NCBI RefSeq assembly: GCF_932274485.2
Contig: NC_065886.2
Location: 34,459,501-34,523,500 of the forward strand
Direction: 5' to 3'
DNA length: 64,000 bases
Source: Patella vulgata
Lineage: Eukaryota; Mollusca; Gastropoda; Patellidae
Shown here in pieces: positions 10,812 through 20,460 of the stretch (its first letter is position 1; every line of letters starts with the position of its first letter). The position numbers and the translations under genes are program-made. The notes beneath the pieces are model-generated. The model had not been told where the DNA came from and did not search any database. It saw nothing but the letters and a program-made list of their open reading frames with translations.

Positions 10812-13207
10812 GATTTAACTTTTCAAGATATACGGGTGGTAATGCAGGGCAGCTCGATTCGAGAGATGTTGTGATGGCTATGTTGGATGTCACGTGATCG
10901 TCTATCGCCAATGAATGATGACCATATCCGATTAAAGTGGCTCCCTCATGAGCGCTTACGATTAACGGCCTTGAATTACCACCCAGTTATCTTGATGTAC
11001 AGTAAGATATTACATTAGTGTAGCATATTTCTGAACAAAAATGTATTGCTATCAATGTTGAGAAGTATGGTTCGGAAGGGGCAGTGGTGTTTCCCGAATG
11101 ATCTTGCGAAGGGTTACGATGGGATTTAGTATTGGGCAAGAAAAAGAAATATCTCAGGAACTAAATTCCAAATAGAAATAAGACCCCTACATACCTGTGT
11201 AAGATTAAGACTATCATTACGCTGACCAACAGGTATTGTAAAGAAATTCCTTCTACCACCTCCCAAAATCACCTGAATAAAAACAAAACATAGATGATTT
11301 GACACATGACAAAATATCTCGAAGCATAGCAGATAAAATAACTATAGGAAATGAGATAAATTTTGCCTGCAGTGTGACATTTCTAATATTTCAATATTAA
11401 CTACCAATGGTTCTATTACGTACACAATATTGTGTAGACAGGACATCGGTTTATCGTCCCATTCTTAATTGTCAGATCCCCCGTCCTGCACCGTAAAACT
11501 ACTCTGAAAAGTACGGACTGATCTCCGGGCCTCCTGGCTAATAAGCTTTGTTCACAGTCCAGCAAGTCTGAATTTTCGATATTTTACTTCCATTCAAACA
11601 CCTCCAAGGTTCGGCGGAGATGTATTCACGCGCTAGGATCTTGTGAAAAACATACATGTAACAGTCCTCAACCTTACCCTAACCCATCATCGACGTGACA
11701 TTGGGGGAAATCTGCAGGTGTGCATGTAACATAGATCTAGTCAAGTAATATCCGAGTACTAACCTCAATATCCGGGTTGTCCATTATCAGTTGTTTAGCA
11801 ATATCGGTACAGTTACCTTCTACGTCATTTAGATTAGCATCGTTTTCCCAGTCTCTTTCAGCACTATGAGCGTAGGCTGCAGCTGGTGTTGCGTGGGTGA
11901 TTCTCGACGTCGTCACTACTCCAACAGATTTACCTACAAAATACACACAAAGGGCGATAACTCTCTGTACACCACTGCAAATTACACAGCTGAGGATATC
12001 AATATAAATGAAATGAAATGGGGTTTAACGTCCTACTAATATCAATATATGACATTAGTCGCGATTTAATGTGCATCAAAGCCCGTGATGTTTCAAACCA
12101 GGTTTCCTCTCGACGTTAGCTTTGTCATGTCGTTCTGATGAGACGAAAAACCATAGCATACAAATGTATACATGGTGTGCACTTTAAAGAACATTTGTGT
12201 GCGTTTTGCATTCCAACCACCACGGGATGTTTATCTGCACACCGATGTGTTGTGTACACAGGGCCTCCGTTTTTTTTAACCCTATCTGTTACCCAAATTC
12301 GACAAACTTTGTCGCCTTACTAAGTTAGAGAATGCATATAATTTTTATAAAGACGGGATGATGACTTATTCTTCCAGCGTTCGCATTTATCAACAAAATG
12401 AAACAAGGCCCAAAACTTGAGAAGTAATTATTGGACTCAGACATAATTAACGAAAATTTCTGAAATTCAATAGGCTTTTGCGTTTCACTTATTTAAATAA
12501 TGCATTATAAATATCATACGGATCGAATGATAACTTTAGTTGTTAGATCGCGCACTGGGTTCGACAAAGTGAAACAAGGGCCATAACTCTAGAAATATTA
12601 ACGGAAATTGATGAAATTGAATAGACTTCTTCGTTTTTTCAAATTTAAAGGATGCACATAAATTATAAATTTCATACAGATCGGACGATAATTTTTGTCG
12701 TTAGTGCGTTCACAAGGTGCAATAAAGTAAAACAAGGGCCATAACAGCAGAAAAATTTAACGGAAATTATTGAAAGTAAAAGGGCTTCTTCGTCTCACAA
12801 ATGTAAACAACATTATATCAATTTCAAAACAATCACACAATAAATATAGTCTGTAGAATGTTCACAAGAAATTGTGGACGACGGTGTATCAAAATGGGAA
12901 ACATGAATATCACAATAATTACGCGAGTAAGGATAAAAAACAAACCTTCGGCCTTGGACCAATGTAAAATAGACATAACTTCATTTCCTTTTTCTAATGT
13001 ACAGTTCTTTCTAGCCACGTTACCGTTAACCCCTAGAGTTCCTGCATTAGCTTTCACGCCACATAAAAAAGCTGTTCCGGTACCGGCGGAATCGGGTGTT
13101 TGTGCGTCCAAGTTATATGTCTGAAAATATAAAAAGGACGCTTTAAAAGAGAACAACTTAAATGTATCTGAAAGGATAATTTCTAATCACAATTTTTCAA
13201 ACTCCAG

Positions 13208-13246
<39 letters not shown>

Positions 13247-16200
13247 AGCGAGAGAGAGAGGGGTTAACATCCACTCGACACGAACTAGGTCATTTCGGGA
13301 CTAACATCCACTCGACACGAACTAGGTCATTTCGGGACTAACATGGTTCATTTTATTTCAATAATTCGCTTGTGCGCTGGGGTCTTTAGCAGTGGGAGGA
13401 AACCGGAGGACCCGGAGAAAGCCCACGAGGTAGGACAGGCAACTCTACTCCTTGTTATGTATAACCGGTGAATCGAAACCACGCCAGCTGACTCATGACA
13501 GACTTTAGGATGCAACGCGCATGCGCTAACCATTCGCCCCGCCCCTCCAGAAAAAACCTTTTTGATATTTTGATTGTGATCTGTTATTGTCTCATTGGAA
13601 TTTACCCGGATGTCCTCTGTCATTTTTAACGCGTGGGCTGGGTTTTCTCCGGCTCCTCCGGTTTCCTTCCACAGCTAAAAGCCCCCACGCGCAAGCGAAT
13701 TATTGATTTATTGAAATAAAATTGAACCATACGATTAGTCCCCAAATAAACTAATTTGTGTTGAGTGGGCGTTAAACCCCATTTTTCCCCTCTTTCGACG
13801 ACGACCATAGTGTCACGGTGAACAAACCAGAACAACTGTGACGTCATCCACTATTTTACATAAGAATGGTTTTCTGTCATTCTACCGCATCTTATTTTAT
13901 ATTCTGTGATTTGTATGTTTAAGGTGGGTTGGATGGCCGAATGGTTAGCACGCGTGCGCTGTATCATACGGTCTGTCATTGAGTCAACTGGCGGGGTTTC
14001 GATTCCCCGGTTGTACGTGACAAGGAGTAGGGTCGCCTGTCCAACCTCGTGGGTTTTCTCCGGGTCCTCCGGTTTCCTCCCACAGCTAAAGACCCCTAGG
14101 CGCAAGCGAATTACTGAAATAAAATTAAACCATATGTTAGTCCCGAAATGACCTAGTTTGTGTCGAGTGTACGTTAAACCCCATTTCTTTCTCTTTCTTT
14201 GTATGTTTAATGGCGCATTAATATCTTTACGAATGCAAATTTCTTCAGTAGAAACATATTATAAATTTAAACACGTTTGGCCTATGTTGTAAGTCATATG
14301 AAAAGTAGGACGAGTTCGGCCTGAACAAAATGTGTACAATTTGAGAGTATACAACTGTGTATTATTATTTTTACATAAAGTAGAACTGTATAATACTATA
14401 TTATTTATAAAACATGATGATACTAATCCTTATAAGGCGCCTAGAAATAGATTTCACTAAAATTAAAACACCACTTCTGAATTTTATTAATAGTCTACCT
14501 TTCAATAGACATACAGGTTATGTTAATAAAATTATGATGATACTAGTTTCAAAATCCGGGTTCAAGGTTTATGCATTCGCACACAGAGAACTACCTATTT
14601 CGAGAATAGATCTCTGCCCTGAATGGCCGCCATATCGAAAAATTGGTATACTATTTTCTAATGCGGCTCTACTCCTTTTCACATCTGTCATATACACAAA
14701 GACTAAATAAACCTTTCCAATTTTTATAATTATGTGAAAAAAATACTTCTCAAAATTTACTAAGTATAGTTAGTGTTTTCGACTAATACCGTTGATTTAG
14801 TACTTAAAGGGGAAGACCAACGATTTTCAACAAGGTTTTCCCCCTGTAACATATGCAAAAATGTTTTTGAAAGCAAGAAATTACTTTTTATTAAAACCGG
14901 AAGTGGCGTAGTTAGTTCAACAGGCTTACTGGTCTTTATAGTAAACATACAAATTTGGAGTAAGTTTAGCCTGTGTTGTTTGATCGTTTCGCCGTTTGAC
15001 AGAACATCTGATGAAAGAGATGTTTATTAGGATATTAAAAACACGAACTTGCAACTTTTTAAAGGTTTAATACACAAAGCCTTTGCGTAAATTAAATTTC
15101 TAAACTGGATACTGTGACCCAATTTAAGCCATAAAGTTATTTTTTTATATCACGTGATAGCTGGCACGTGACATATATTACATCACGTGATAGCTGGCAC
15201 ATGTCTGCATCGCTGTTTAGTAGCTGACTTTGTATTTTGTTTTTTACATTATTCAACGTAAACAGACCAATATTAGCGGCTTGTGGATATTGATATGTTA
15301 TTAAATCTTGTTGAAAATCGTTGTTCTTCCAGGGGAGGGTTTCCAGGAATTTTTGCAGGAGGGGGTTTGCCAGGTGCCTGAGAAAATGTATCCCTCCCCC
15401 ATCGGAGAAATACATGGTCTCTATCGTCATTTTGGCGTAAATACATACACATTGATTTTTTTAAACAGATAAATCCAACACCTCGTTTCATTATGAATTA
15501 ATACGATGACATTGTGATTCAATTTTATTGATGCAAAGCATTAATTGTGATATCATGTCTATATCATTATCTCGCACCATCTGACGATAAAGGATAAAGC
15601 ACAATTATGACACTTTTCTCATAAAAAGGTTGTTTTACAAATTTTTTTAAGTAGCTGAGGGGGGGGGGGGGTTCTCTGGATCCGCGCCTGTCTTCCCCTT
15701 TAAAATGTCGGTCATCAAGCTTTGTGTCTGTTCTTTTGCGGAGCTAATTGTAGACAGAGATCATTAGTTGAGTACGAGGTTTATGGCGCGTATTTTATTG
15801 GGTTGTTTTTTTTGTTGGTTTTTTTTTGTTGTTGTTGTTGTTTTTTTTAAATCAGTAAATTTCTGACAGGAATTTAAATTGATGTGATTGAATGTTAGAT
15901 AAATTTGACAAAAAGCACTAGTAGAGTAGAATGGAAAGATATAACAATGGGGATAACGAGGATGTGTGAATAGACGATTGAAGTTTTGATAATTTTGGTT
16001 GAAAGCGAAATGATCTGTGAATACTCTATATTACGGTAGTTGCCAATATTTTGAGCAGTACACAATTGTTTGTATGTTTTTAGGAATAACGATAAAACAT
16101 AAAATGGGGATGGTCTGTTTTCCCTTGCGCCAACGTTGTTCAGGATGACGGACATACGCTTGTGCTGTGAGGGGACTTTTGACTACCAAGGGTTCTTGTA

Positions 16201-17752
16201 CGTCAACGAGTAGATCGGTTGTTCGTCCCATTCCAACCCCTATACGCTTTGCCTTGCAAGGAACCTTCTCGATCAACAGCTGTACCCAATTCCAGCTACC
16301 AAGGGTTCTTGTACGTCAACGAGTAGATCGGTTGTTCGTCCCATTCCAACCCCTATACGCTTTGCCTTGCAAGGAACCTTCTCGATCAACAACTGTACTC
16401 AATTCCAGCTACCAAGGGTTCTTGTACGTCAACGAGTAGATCGGTTGTTCGTCCCATTCCAACCCCTATACGCTTTGCCTTGCAAGGAACCTTCTCGACC
16501 AACAGCTGTACCCAATATTGCCCCGCTGACTCCTTTAAAATTAACGGATATCACGTTAAGTGGCCATTAGAATCAAAGCACAACGACGACAGGTTGTTTA
16601 AAAACCAATTCTCTTATCGGGTAGTTCACAGAAATAAAAAAAGTTCATGTTCTTGATGTTCTCTTTAAATGATAACATACCTTAGATAGAGCAACATGAG
16701 GAAAATGTTCGAAAGCCAGAGTAGACATCCCTTCTGTGATATTATATTTCTGAGCTTTATATAGTCTGGCTGCCGAAACTGTGGATACACCCATACCATC
16801 TCCTAGGAACAGGATGACGTTCTTGGCTATCATAATATTCGGTTTTAGATTTAAGGCATCTGTCAATTCTTTCTGGGCTTGATCGTTCCATTTTTTGCCA
16901 TCTGAAATTAATATAGTCACGGTTCCAGATCTCCATAGATACACAAATACACTAAGTCAGGACACTCTTTTGAGGAGGGAAGGGGTTGGGGGCACTCGTT
17001 CTGTTTTGCAGCTTGGTAGCATTTTGTTTTATATGCTATATATTAAAGCCGCTGGTCGTAATTTAGATATTTCGGACACTGTCTAAATGTGATCAAATTG
17101 ATTATACAAAACCAAAACCAAAATTTAAATTTTGTACTCGACTCAAGATGTGCCCCCCCCCCCACACACACACACACCAACAGTGCGAGGAGGACCGGGG
17201 CATTTGTCTCATCAACAGCTTTAATTTATGCATTACGGGATTTTAAAAAAATGAATCCATTTTAATTTTTCAAATCAGATGTCTGATTTATAATTCCGTA
17301 TGTCACCTTATGGTAAGTTTATAAAGGTTCCCTTCAGCTTTGAACGCCTAACGTGCAAGCCACGTACGTGTTTCTGCGCGCATTTTCGCGATTCGTTTTC
17401 ATTTAAGGGTTTACTCCAGCGAGAAAACGCGCGGGTAAAAATTATCATACTGTCTGTATACCCCTATTAATATCATACGTCTGTATACACGTAAGCAAAC
17501 ATTAATCCTGATAATAACCCGATGTCTGCATACCCCTATTAATATCATACTGTTTGTATACACGTGAGCTAACATTACTCCTGATAATAACCTGATGTCT
17601 GTATACCCCTATTAATATCATACTGTCTGTATACACGTGAGCAAACATTAACCCTGATGAAAACTTACCGTCCGTAGAAGCGATAGCCAACATTAAACTC
17701 ATACAATAACACAAAATTAACATCTTCAGATTTTCTACCAAAACTTGATTCA
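7169..17752 (-). CDS. ALP: Alkaline phosphatase, 10 exons, GPI-anchor-type ectoenzyme
   Basis: A complete gene for alkaline phosphatase, a Zn/Mg enzyme that hydrolyses phosphate monoesters at the cell surface. CDS exons: 17723-17669 (within exon 17752-17669), 16901-16681, 13120-12946, 11933-11764, 11272-11195, 10692-10593, 9576-9433, 9128-8937, 8168-8025, 7452-7169. All junctions are GT-AG and keep frame, giving 520 residues, the usual family length. Catalytic set: Asp53 (LGDGMG), nucleophile Ser103 (PDSAGTGTA), His164/Thr166, Arg177, Glu314, Asp319/His323 (DHGHH), Asp360-His361 (TADHSH) and His444 (ETHSAEDVG). The N terminus is a signal peptide ([15 protein letters not shown]) and the C terminus a short hydrophobic stretch, consistent with but not proof of a GPI anchor. 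The start is the first in-frame ATG in an exon with its own acceptor, so a 5' non-coding exon lies upstream. Introns are full of SINEs. It resembles the vertebrate tissue-nonspecific type, but orthology is inferred. Confidence 0.96.
7668..7962 (-). repeat. SINE-A copy in phosphatase intron 9
   Basis: Nearly full length in reverse orientation: decayed tail (TTTGTTTAACATCCTAC), GGGCTAATGAAGATGGACAT, GTGTGCTATGAG, AACAGCGGCACTACG... through CGAACGACTAGAC, ending at a head with ACAGAGCCACC (A-box complement). Small internal deletions. Confidence 0.8.
8025..8168 (-). CDS. ALP: Alkaline phosphatase exon 9 (residues 379-427)
   Basis: Codes for the segment with [12 protein letters not shown], the family's conserved YGNGPG loop, between the TADHSH motif and the last zinc ligand. 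Acceptor ACCTTTTAG, donor GTACGT. NGT at residues near the middle is a potential N-glycosylation site. Confidence 0.93.
8235..8340. repeat. Tandem repeat, about 39-bp unit
   Basis: Three units with the core CACAATAGTCAAAATACAAG and GTATACA, next to phosphatase exon 9 in intron 8. A second short array (ATATCGTGACAATATCGT type) follows at 8423-8478. Confidence 0.55.
8937..9128 (-). CDS. ALP: Alkaline phosphatase exon 8 (residues 315-379)
   Basis: Carries [17 protein letters not shown] (Asp319 and His323, zinc ligands) and [18 protein letters not shown] (Asp360-His361, zinc ligands). Donor GTAAGA, acceptor CCTCTACAG. Confidence 0.95.
9161..9213. repeat. (GA)n microsatellite
   Basis: About 50 bp of AG dinucleotides with one G interruption, in phosphatase intron 7, just upstream of exon 8's acceptor on the minus strand, where it supplies a CT-rich tract. 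No SINE-B sequence adjoins it. Confidence 0.9.
9433..9576 (-). CDS. ALP: Alkaline phosphatase exon 7 (residues 267-315)
   Basis: Begins [15 protein letters not shown] and ends in NGFFLLVEG, where Glu314 is the magnesium ligand. Donor GTGAGT, acceptor ATTTCTATAG. Confidence 0.95.
9760..9800 (+). repeat. SINE-A head fragment
   Basis: GCAGCGGTGGCTCAATGATTAAG is the tRNA-like A-box start of SINE-A; the rest is absent. Confidence 0.5.
10076..10545. repeat. Decayed SINE-A remnants
   Basis: A tail fragment in + orientation (GTAGGACGTTAAACCC, 10089-10115) precedes a highly diverged reverse copy (10205-10545) with GGGTTTAACGTCCC, GGGGCTACAGAAGTCGGAT, and TTTTACATGCACGGCAACGG then CGCCCCACCCGAACGACC. 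Confidence 0.5.
10593..10692 (-). CDS. ALP: Alkaline phosphatase exon 6 (residues 234-267)
   Basis: Too short and without ATG, so found by splicing: after TATTTACAG it reads [20 protein letters not shown] and then [14 protein letters not shown] to a GTAACA donor. The DFLLGLF junction with exon 7 is the family pattern. Confidence 0.9.
10772..10840 (-). repeat. (GA)n with SINE-B tail relic
   Basis: About 37 bp of GA directly followed by ATGGGATTTAAC, the reverse-complement tail of a SINE-B, after which homology is lost. Confidence 0.6.
11195..11272 (-). CDS. ALP: Alkaline phosphatase exon 5 (residues 208-233)
   Basis: A 78-bp phase 0 exon: [20 protein letters not shown] then SLNLTQ. The VILGGGR motif is typical of the family just after the metal-binding Thr segment. 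Acceptor TTATTCAG, donor GTATGT. Confidence 0.93.
11335..11545 (-). repeat. SINE-A, diverged copy in intron 4
   Basis: Reverse copy with ACTACCAATGGTTCTATTACG, GTGTAGACAGGACATCGG, CGTCCTGCACCGT and a recognisable head (GGGCCTCCTGGCTAATAAGC). The tail is missing. Confidence 0.6.
11764..11933 (-). CDS. ALP: Alkaline phosphatase exon 4 (residues 151-207)
   Basis: Codes [20 protein letters not shown] with His164 and Thr166, then [13 protein letters not shown] with Arg177 of the substrate-phosphate pocket. Acceptor TATTTTGTAG, donor GTTAGT. Confidence 0.95.
12006..12325 (-). repeat. SINE-A copy interrupted in the tail
   Basis: ATGAAATGAAATGGGGTTTA with ACGTCCTACT at 12007-12039, then a gap of unrelated or decayed sequence, then the ACCACGGGATGTTTATCTGC, GTGTACACAGGGCC and TCCG blocks. 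The copy lies in intron 3. Confidence 0.6.
12395..12830. repeat. Tandem repeat, about 165-bp unit, in intron 3
   Basis: The marker AAAGTGAAACAAGGGCC followed by TAACGGAAATTNNTGAAATT and TTCTTCGT recurs at about 12397, 12563 and 12724. About 2.6 diverged copies, with no coding content. Confidence 0.7.
12946..13120 (-). CDS. ALP: Alkaline phosphatase exon 3 (residues 93-151), nucleophile exon
   Basis: Starts [18 protein letters not shown]; Ser103 in PDSAGT is the phosphorylated nucleophile. Continues [15 protein letters not shown]. Acceptor TATATTTTCAG, donor GTTTGT. Confidence 0.96.
13198..13555 (-). repeat. SINE-B copy with duplicated 37-bp tail segment
   Basis: Full-length reverse copy: (GA)n at 13214-13259, then TAACATCCACTCGACACGAA to the ATTTCGGGAC block present twice in tandem (13265 and 13302, period 37), AATAATTCGCTTGTGCG, GGAGGAAACCGGAGGACCCG, and head ATGCGCTAACCATTCGCCCC. 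B-box complement GGTGAATCGAAACC is present. Confidence 0.85.
13628..13800 (+). repeat. SINE-B, headless copy
   Basis: From GGGTTTTCTCCGGCTCCTCC through ACGCGCAAGCGAATTATTG to GTTGAGTGGGCGTTAAACCC and a CT-rich end. The head is missing. Confidence 0.8.
13923..14197 (+). mobile_element. SINE-B, complete copy with 13-bp target duplication
   Basis: A reference copy for the family. It is flanked by identical TTTGTATGTTTAA at 13910-13922 and 14198-14210. The tRNA-like head has A-box TGGCCGAATGGTTAGC and B-box GGTTTCGATTCC; the body runs through TGTACGTGACAAGGAGTAGG, GGGTTTTCTCCGGGTCCTCC and ACCATATGTTAGTCCC, and it ends GTACGTTAAACCCCATTTC then (CTTT)-like. The length of 275 bp suits a Pol III retroposon. 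It lacks its own protein and depends on a LINE. It lies in phosphatase intron 2. Confidence 0.92.
14804..15703. mobile_element. TIR element split by a second, hAT-like insertion
   Basis: The left end TTAAAGGGGAAGACCAACGA (to 14834) is matched inverted by 15307-15330 plus 15691-15703. Between them, 15330-15690 begins CAGGGGAGGG and ends GGATCCGCGCCTG, with TCTTC on both sides as a likely target duplication. So a small CAGG..CCTG element landed in the right end of an older MITE. No transposase in either. Confidence 0.6.
15149..15206. repeat. Direct repeat of ATCACGTGATAGCTGGCAC
   Basis: Two near-exact copies (about 15150 and 15182) in the interior of the TIR element; each holds the palindrome ATCACGTGAT. 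Confidence 0.7.
16105..16521 (-). repeat. SINE-A copy with an internal 113-bp triplication
   Basis: A decayed reverse SINE-A (CAGGATGACGGACATACGC, GCTGTGAGGGGAC) runs into CTACCAAGGGTTCTTGTACG, and from there a 113-bp unit is repeated three times in tandem, starting at 16183, 16296 and 16409. The three units are almost identical, so the expansion is recent relative to the SINE. It lies in intron 2 and opens long overlapping frames with a repeated protein that has no other support. Confidence 0.85.
16681..16901 (-). CDS. ALP: Alkaline phosphatase exon 2 (residues 19-92)
   Basis: Begins [17 protein letters not shown] and carries [19 protein letters not shown] with metal ligand Asp53, ending HVALSK. 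Acceptor TAATTTCAG, donor GTATGT. The junction with exon 1 restores an Asp codon. Confidence 0.96.
17451..17668. repeat. Three-copy 73-bp tandem repeat abutting the exon 1 donor
   Basis: Units start at about 17451, 17523 and 17596 with GTATACCCCTATTAATATCA and CTGTATACACGTGAGC. The third ends in the 5' splice site of phosphatase exon 1 (minus-strand donor GTAAGT at 17668). Confidence 0.85.
17669..17752 (-). CDS. ALP: Alkaline phosphatase exon 1 (5' UTR end and residues 1-18)
   Basis: Acceptor CTATTTTCAG precedes the exon, so transcription starts in another exon to the right. The first in-frame ATG (17723) begins [18 protein letters not shown], a hydrophobic signal peptide. Donor GTAAGT. Confidence 0.85.
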
Positions 17753-17944
17753 CTGAAAATAGAGAACGGCGAATTAATACAAACGTAGATCAGGGGATTT
17801 AGCTATAAATAATATGGGATGTTCTAGATAGATTAAAGATACACTCCCTGTCTGGTGTAACAATACAGGTCGTCGGATTGACTCCAGACCCCAATATCCT
17901 GTCTTTCTCGTAATATAATCAATTTAATTGCGTTTCAAATAAAC

Positions 17945-17974
17945 AGAGAGAGAGAGAGAGAGAGAGAGGGGGGA

Positions 17975-18018
<44 letters not shown>
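17945..18018. repeat. (GA)n microsatellite
   Basis: Compound AG tract with a GGGGGGACAGAGG interruption, followed by ATTTTAACTTCACC, which may be a degraded SINE-B tail. Confidence 0.85.
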
Positions 18019-18021
<3 letters not shown>

Positions 18022-18415
18022 AACTTCACCTTAATATTGTCCGGAATGATGATTAATTGTGCGTAAGTAAAAATGAAAAGAGTGTTTTACTAGATTTGTT
18101 TGTAAGAAAAAGTCGACGTTTTTTTTTCGGATTCACATAGGCGCGTCCGAAGTAAACAAAAACGATGTGTTGATACATTTACACCCCAATCATCAGTTAG
18201 TAGTCTATCTATACATGGGTTTCAAAAAAAAAGAGTAGCAAGATTAATAAAAATATTATGAATTGATTTCTGTTTCTTTGCTTTTAAACTTAATACAGGT
18301 ATTTGCGCGAGGGGAGCTAATTTAATTTAGTCACGATTGTCAGGTCTCTCTTTTGCCGCGGCACAGAATTCTAAAGGCTTCGTGGGCGTTGCCTGGCTAT
18401 CTATACACGGTCCAT

Positions 18416-19050
18416 GGTTTAACGTCCACTCTGGGATTAAGATATGGCTCAGTTTTATTTCAATAATTCGCTTGTGCGTAGGTGTCTTTGAGGAAATCGG
18501 AGGACCCGGAGAAAACTCACGAGGTTGGACAGACGAGCCTACCCCTTGTCACGTACAACCGGCGAATAGAAACCACGCAATATAGTTAGACCACCTAAAG
18601 CACATTATTAAGAGGAAACTATACCGTGTCCTATATAATATTTTCACATATTGAAATTAAAAATCTTTCTGTCTTTTTTCTGTTTCAGCCTTGTGATTTA
18701 ACTTCAACCCAAGGCCGCTCATCACATTTTGCATTTCTGGAAACGCAAATGTCACCTACGAAGAGCGACCAATCTGGGTCAAATCCGACCCAAGAGTATA
18801 GGGTACAGACATGACCGAACCAAGAAATTTGGGTCCCTTTAACCCAATAATTTTAAGTCATTGCGACCCAAATTTATTGGATTTCCACCTGAATTTATTA
18901 TTTTTTGGTTCGGTCATGTCTGTACCCTATACTCTTGGGTCGGATTTCACCCATATTTGTTGGGTCGATTCGACCCAATCCTTCTAACAGTGCCGTTGAC
19001 TCAATGACAGATCTTATGATACAACACACACGCGCTAAATGAACAGACAC
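18416..19050 (-). repeat. SINE-B copy opened by a hairpin MITE
   Basis: The body (GGTTTAACGTCCACTC, AATAATTCGCTTGTGCG, GGACCCGGAGAAAACTCACG, ACAACCGGCGAATAGAAACC) lies at 18416-18585 and its head (TTGACTCAATGACAGATCTT, ACGCGCTAAATG) at about 18990-19045. About 400 bp of foreign sequence, including the perfect hairpin, separates them. Confidence 0.7.
18781..18947. mobile_element. Palindromic MITE with 43-bp perfect inverted arms
   Basis: 18781-18823 is the exact reverse complement of 18905-18947 (43 of 43). The loop is 81 bp. Both arms and the flanks are rich in GACCCAA/TTGGGTC motifs, and further CGACCCAA copies lie up to about 18980, so the true element may be larger (about 18690-18985). 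No ORF. Such arms fold into a stable stem. Confidence 0.8.
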
Positions 19051-19164
19051 CAACCTTTATTATACATATTGATAGAATAAATCCCCCAATATTATTACAC
19101 TGGTGCATCAGTCAAGTGTTCAGATCAGTTGTCCAAATACAATTGTGAAATACAAAATGTGAAA

Positions 19165-19385
19165 TACGAAACCTGTATAGTACATGCGCGTTCGTCTTGA
19201 CGCTGGGGAAGAAAGTTCCACCGGACTTACCAACGTGGTTTACCCTTGTCGGTTGTGCAGGGCCAAGTCCCCGTGTAAACGTTGATATAGACGGAAAAGA
19301 GGTCCCTCGTACACATTGACAGTATTTGCCCGACTTCATAAGCCAGGTCGGCGCAGAAAAGTAGGACGCTAAACGCCATGTCATT
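19165..19385 (+). repeat. SINE-A copy, diverged
   Basis: Forward copy without head: TCCCCGTGTAAACGTTGATA, CTCGTACACATTGACAG, CCCGACTTCATAAGCCAGGT, and tail AGTAGGACGCTAAACGCCAT. Confidence 0.65.
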
Positions 19386-19389
19386 ATGT

Positions 19390-20280
19390 CTTTGATCAGA
19401 AAGCTTAAATATTTTGGTCGTTCAGAAAACTTAAAAATACATTTTATATAATTCTAAGACTCAGGACTATTTTCAAATCACTAATTAACTTACCAAAAAT
19501 AAACTAAATAATACCATTTAGATAAATATTTCAACCACAAGAATCCCTTCTGAGAAATAATTCACAACAGTTTCTGAATATTAATAGATGTGAACGAATT
19601 TTGATATAAGGACTTTTTTCTTCACTTCAAAGTACACAATCTAGATGTTTGTCCGCCGCACGTGATCAGCCTAATCTATATTTACTTATGAATGAATGTA
19701 ATAATACACGTCAATAGTGCGTCACCTTTACTGCTATTTTAAAGGCGAAATCCAAATTTTTACTAGTTCTCCACTAATATCATTGCAACTTGACCATAAA
19801 TTTACGAAAGACATACCTATTTATCTTCAGATATAACAAAGAGTATATTGCCCTATATATATCCTCAAATACCATTGTAAGTATATAGGGGGCTATATAT
19901 TTTCACAGGGGCAATATAAGTGCCAATTCCAAGATGGCTGCGTTGACGTCATCCTCGGTTACCGGTCCGTGTGGTAGCCTACGCAGTTACTTATTTTTCA
20001 TGAAATTGATTAATGTAATGATTCAGACAGCTTGCATCAACACATTGTGTTGTATGTTATATCATTTTGTCAGTTAATAATCAATAAAAAAACAACATCA
20101 TGCAATAGGTGAAAAGGTGATTTTAAAACGAAAGTCAACATTTGCATTTGTCGCCAAGTTCAACAAGGTTTATATTTCTGGTGACGTTTCCAATACTATC
20201 AAGATTTCCGGTTGCATGAGAGTCAATAACAACAAGATTATTTCAGAACTTATACATTTTATTTCAATAATTCACGTGCC
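19390..20280. other. Intergenic, nothing recognised
   Basis: About 890 bp of AT-rich DNA. It includes a short inverted AT-rich motif around 19850-19900 (TATATAGGG and CCCTATATA) and GATGGCTGCGTTGACGTCATCC near 19933, but no exon or repeat family I can name. Confidence 0.5.
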
Positions 20281-20282
20281 CA

Positions 20283-20339
20283 TAGGGTTTTGAGCAGTGC
20301 CCGTCTTCATTAGCCCAGTCGGAACAGAAGAGTAGGACA

Positions 20340-20384
<45 letters not shown>

Positions 20385-20460
20385 AACTGACTCAATGACA
20401 GATCTTATGATCTAAAGCTCCTGCATTACACCTCTCGGCCACACACGCTAATGTCCAGAT
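20283..20460. repeat. SINE-A tail joined to (GA)n and SINE-B head
   Basis: CCCGTCTTCATTAGCCCAGT then AGAAGAGTAGGACAT is the end of a forward SINE-A; it is followed by GA repeats (20349-20383) and then CAACTGACTCAATGACAGAT with CTCTCGGCCAC, the reversed head of a SINE-B whose body is deleted. Confidence 0.7.

Noticed and set aside
16167-16570. Repeated ORF with [20 protein letters not shown]
   Set aside because: Produced by the 113-bp SINE-derived tandem array.
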